This document shows positions 62,235 to 64,000 of a stretch of 64,000 nt of DNA, in pieces. Origin of the DNA: DTU072 sp050309775. GTDB lineage: Bacteria; Bacillota; Clostridia; Christensenellales; DTU072. The notes below the pieces were generated by a model. It was not told where the DNA came from and made no database searches. It saw only the letters and a list, made by a program, of their open reading frames with translations. Position numbers and translations under genes: made by a program. The stretch lies in assembly GCA_050309775.1 (NCBI GenBank), contig JBNRMV010000010.1, positions 186,001-250,000 of the forward strand, written 5' to 3'. The number at the start of each line of letters is the position of its first letter. The stretch's first letter is position 1.

Positions 62235-64000
62235 TTAGTCTTTCTTATAAAACATTGTCTCATAGCCATCGGCTCTAAGTGCTAAACCTTTGATCCAAGG
62301 TGGTGTTCGTCCCATCTGTTCGCAAACTGCTTTAAGGGAAACATCCATGCTGCACTCAATAATTAGTTCGTCGTGGACGTGACCACAGATAAAGCAATGG
62401 CTGAGTGTTTTCATAGCGTAGGCCAAGATATCCCGGCTGATGGCCTGCACAATATTTTCCGTAAACTTCGGTCCATAACTTTCGATGCATTCCCACTTCT
62501 TAGTGTTGCCGGTTCCTTCGTAGGTGACAGACTCACCACCGAACTGGTTCTGTTCGATCTTAGGCTTTACATAGGAAAGCCTCCTGCCGGAAGGAAGCTC
62601 AACAAAAAGCATACCCTTCTGGTAGTAGAAATTAATCCCATGTGTTTTGGTATGTGTTCTTAAACGAACTGCCTCTTTAACATTTCTGTCAACATCCCAC
62701 CACAGCTTTGTAATCTTCGGGTTTGATGCTCTCCAAGAATCAACCAGCGGCTGCAATTCTTCTTCAGTAAGGCCCATTTCCAACGCACCCATAGCCTTAA
62801 GTGCTCCAACACTGCCGCCATATCCAAGTGCTAATTCTGCGATTTTACCTTTTTGCCGAAGGTGGCTATTCACACCATGCTTTTCAACCGGTACATGGAA
62901 CATAGCGGAAGCAGAAGCGCAATAGATATCACCATTACTTTCAAATACATCTAATCTCCATTGTTCCCCAGCTAAAAAGGACAAAACCCTAGCCTCGATA
63001 GCACTGAAGTCGCACACAATAAATTTGTATCCTGACCTTGGAATAAAAGCGGTTCGGATAAGCTGAGAGAGTGTATCCGGCACATCCTCATAAAGAAGTT
63101 TCACTGCATCATAATCTCCGAGCTTTACAAGGGAACGCGCATCTTCCAAATCAGGGATATGGTTCTGAGGAAGGTTCTGCAATTGTATATGCCTGCCTGC
63201 CCAGCGACCCGAACGTGAAGCGCCATAATATTGGAACATGCCTCGAGCCCTGCCATCTAAACAGACAGTGTTCTGCATGGCCTGATACTTTTTAACGCTA
63301 CTTTTTGCAAGTTGCTGGCGAAGTAGAAGTACGTCTCGTTGTTCCTCCGGCGCAGTCTTTATAAGAGCTGCCACATTCTTTTTCCCAAGAGACTCGGTCT
63401 CAACACCATTATCAGAAAGCCATTGTTTTACTTGAACGACGCTGTTTGGGTTATCGAGGTTGGTAAGCTCCTTCATTGCAGCAGTAAGTTCTTCTTTAGA
63501 TTTCTCATCGAAGATGATGGCATTTTTAACGACGCCCAGATCAAGCAGTATGCCTCTGTCATTAATCTCTTGATCTAGATGGTATTCATCCCATACAAAC
63601 TCAGGTACTGGATAGCTTTCTAATCGATTCTTAATTGCCTGTTCCACCTCAACATCTCGGATATTGTACTTCCTAAATAAGGACCATTTTTCCATATCAT
63701 GTGCAGGCAGGTTACGAGTACGGCCACCGTTTACTTTGGTAGGCTTGCATGGCACGCAGAAATATTTGATGAGGTCTTTGCCTTCTTTTAGCTTCTGTTC
63801 TCCGAGCTTAAGAACTGTACCTACACCTTCAAGCGAAAGCGGTAAGCCCATATAAGCAGACCATATCATACTGCAACGCCAAGAAGATGGATTAAGGTAA
63901 CCGTTGGCAGTGTCCTCTGAGATACCATAACTACTAAACTTATCCGGGTAATGCTTTCGAAGCCAATAGGATAAACAGACACGTTCGAAGGAAGCGTTAA
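62235..64000 (-). CDS. Phage-type family-A DNA polymerase, 5' end off window
   Basis: The frame continues past 63869 to the window end (NASFERVCLSYWLRKHYPDKF...LNPSSWRCSMIWSAYMGL), so the first part is missing. The 3'-5' exonuclease region shows AYMGLPLSLEGVGTVLKLGEQK, KYNIRDVEVEQAI. The polymerase part has GRWAGRHIQLQNLPQ, motif A VCDFSAIEARVLSFLAGE, motif B RQKGKIAELALGYGGSVGALKAMG and motif C HVHDELIIE. This single-gene form with an exonuclease but no 5' nuclease is typical of the replication module of Clostridia prophages and related elements. It marks the element as phage-like. Confidence 0.92.
   Translation of the reverse strand, partial: NASFERVCLSYWLRKHYPDKFSSYGISEDTANGYLNPSSWRCSMIWSAYMGLPLSLEGVGTVLKLGEQKLKEGKDLIKYFCVPCKPTKVNGGRTRNLPAHDMEKWSLFRKYNIRDVEVEQAIKNRLESYPVPEFVWDEYHLDQEINDRGILLDLGVVKNAIIFDEKSKEELTAAMKELTNLDNPNSVVQVKQWLSDNGVETESLGKKNVAALIKTAPEEQRDVLLLRQQLAKSSVKKYQAMQNTVCLDGRARGMFQYYGASRSGRWAGRHIQLQNLPQNHIPDLEDARSLVKLGDYDAVKLLYEDVPDTLSQLIRTAFIPRSGYKFIVCDFSAIEARVLSFLAGEQWRLDVFESNGDIYCASASAMFHVPVEKHGVNSHLRQKGKIAELALGYGGSVGALKAMGALEMGLTEEELQPLVDSWRASNPKITKLWWDVDRNVKEAVRLRTHTKTHGINFYYQKGMLFVELPSGRRLSYVKPKIEQNQFGGESVTYEGTGNTKKWECIESYGPKFTENIVQAISRDILAYAMKTLSHCFICGHVHDELIIECSMDVSLKAVCEQMGRTPPWIKGLALRADGYETMFYKKD

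Overview
The window looks like a chromosomal segment of an uncultured, gut-type Clostridia member (Christensenellales or Lachnospiraceae-like Firmicutes). This is inferred from strong GGAGG ribosome sites, TTGACA/TATAAT promoters, a giant InlB/Flg_new-repeat surface protein, GLUG- and MBG-type secreted proteins, and lipoprotein signal peptides. No rRNA or housekeeping marker is present to fix the taxon.

Region 1 (1-29,640) is the moderately GC-rich core chromosome. It holds the start of a CDF cation transporter, a small lipoprotein, tRNA-Leu(CAA), and a 13.3-kb gene for a 4,420-residue repeat protein. A glycerate kinase and a ferritin-like protein follow. Next is a tightly overlapped operon (ABC exporter ATPase, permease, Ig-like/beta-helix envelope protein, MGMT-family protein), then a second GLUG/MBG surface protein with a C-terminal membrane anchor. 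The region ends with an amino-acid ABC uptake operon whose binding-protein gene is frameshifted, a GH27 alpha-galactosidase with an inserted domain, and tRNA-Thr(CGU).

Region 2 (about 29,716-43,300) is an AT-rich genomic island next to tRNA-Thr. A 49-bp direct repeat of the tRNA 3' part lies at 42,999-43,047, and more copies of a 12-bp anticodon-arm core and GTGTAC repeats surround it. It carries a membrane-anchored XRE/zinc-ribbon regulator, an MBG/beta-propeller lipoprotein, decayed integrase and DnaE-like remnants, and a five-gene cluster. That cluster has two PD-(D/E)XK-like proteins, a beta-CASP metallo-beta-lactamase-fold protein, a small unknown protein and a CbxX-type AAA+ ATPase.

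Region 3 (43,604-51,900) is also AT-rich. It contains the most intriguing locus: a small basic protein, a stand-alone CARF/TM1812-like protein, a sigma-70-like protein, a UPF1/DNA2-type SF1 helicase and a large unknown protein, with no CRISPR array in sight. An acetyltransferase, a MATE transporter and a possible small RNA follow.

Region 4 (52,000-64,000) has different composition and looks like a prophage or conjugative-element module. It has a sigma region-4-like protein, a family-A DNA polymerase running off the end, and an embedded defence operon. That operon is NACHT NTPase - MerR-type HTH - hsdM - DUF4357 - hsdS - hsdR. Its hsdS has four 12-bp TAEL-type tandem repeats in the spacer, like EcoR124.

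The main discovery candidates are the CARF-sigma-helicase locus, the nuclease/beta-CASP/AAA+ locus, and the NACHT gene fused transcriptionally to a type I restriction-modification system.
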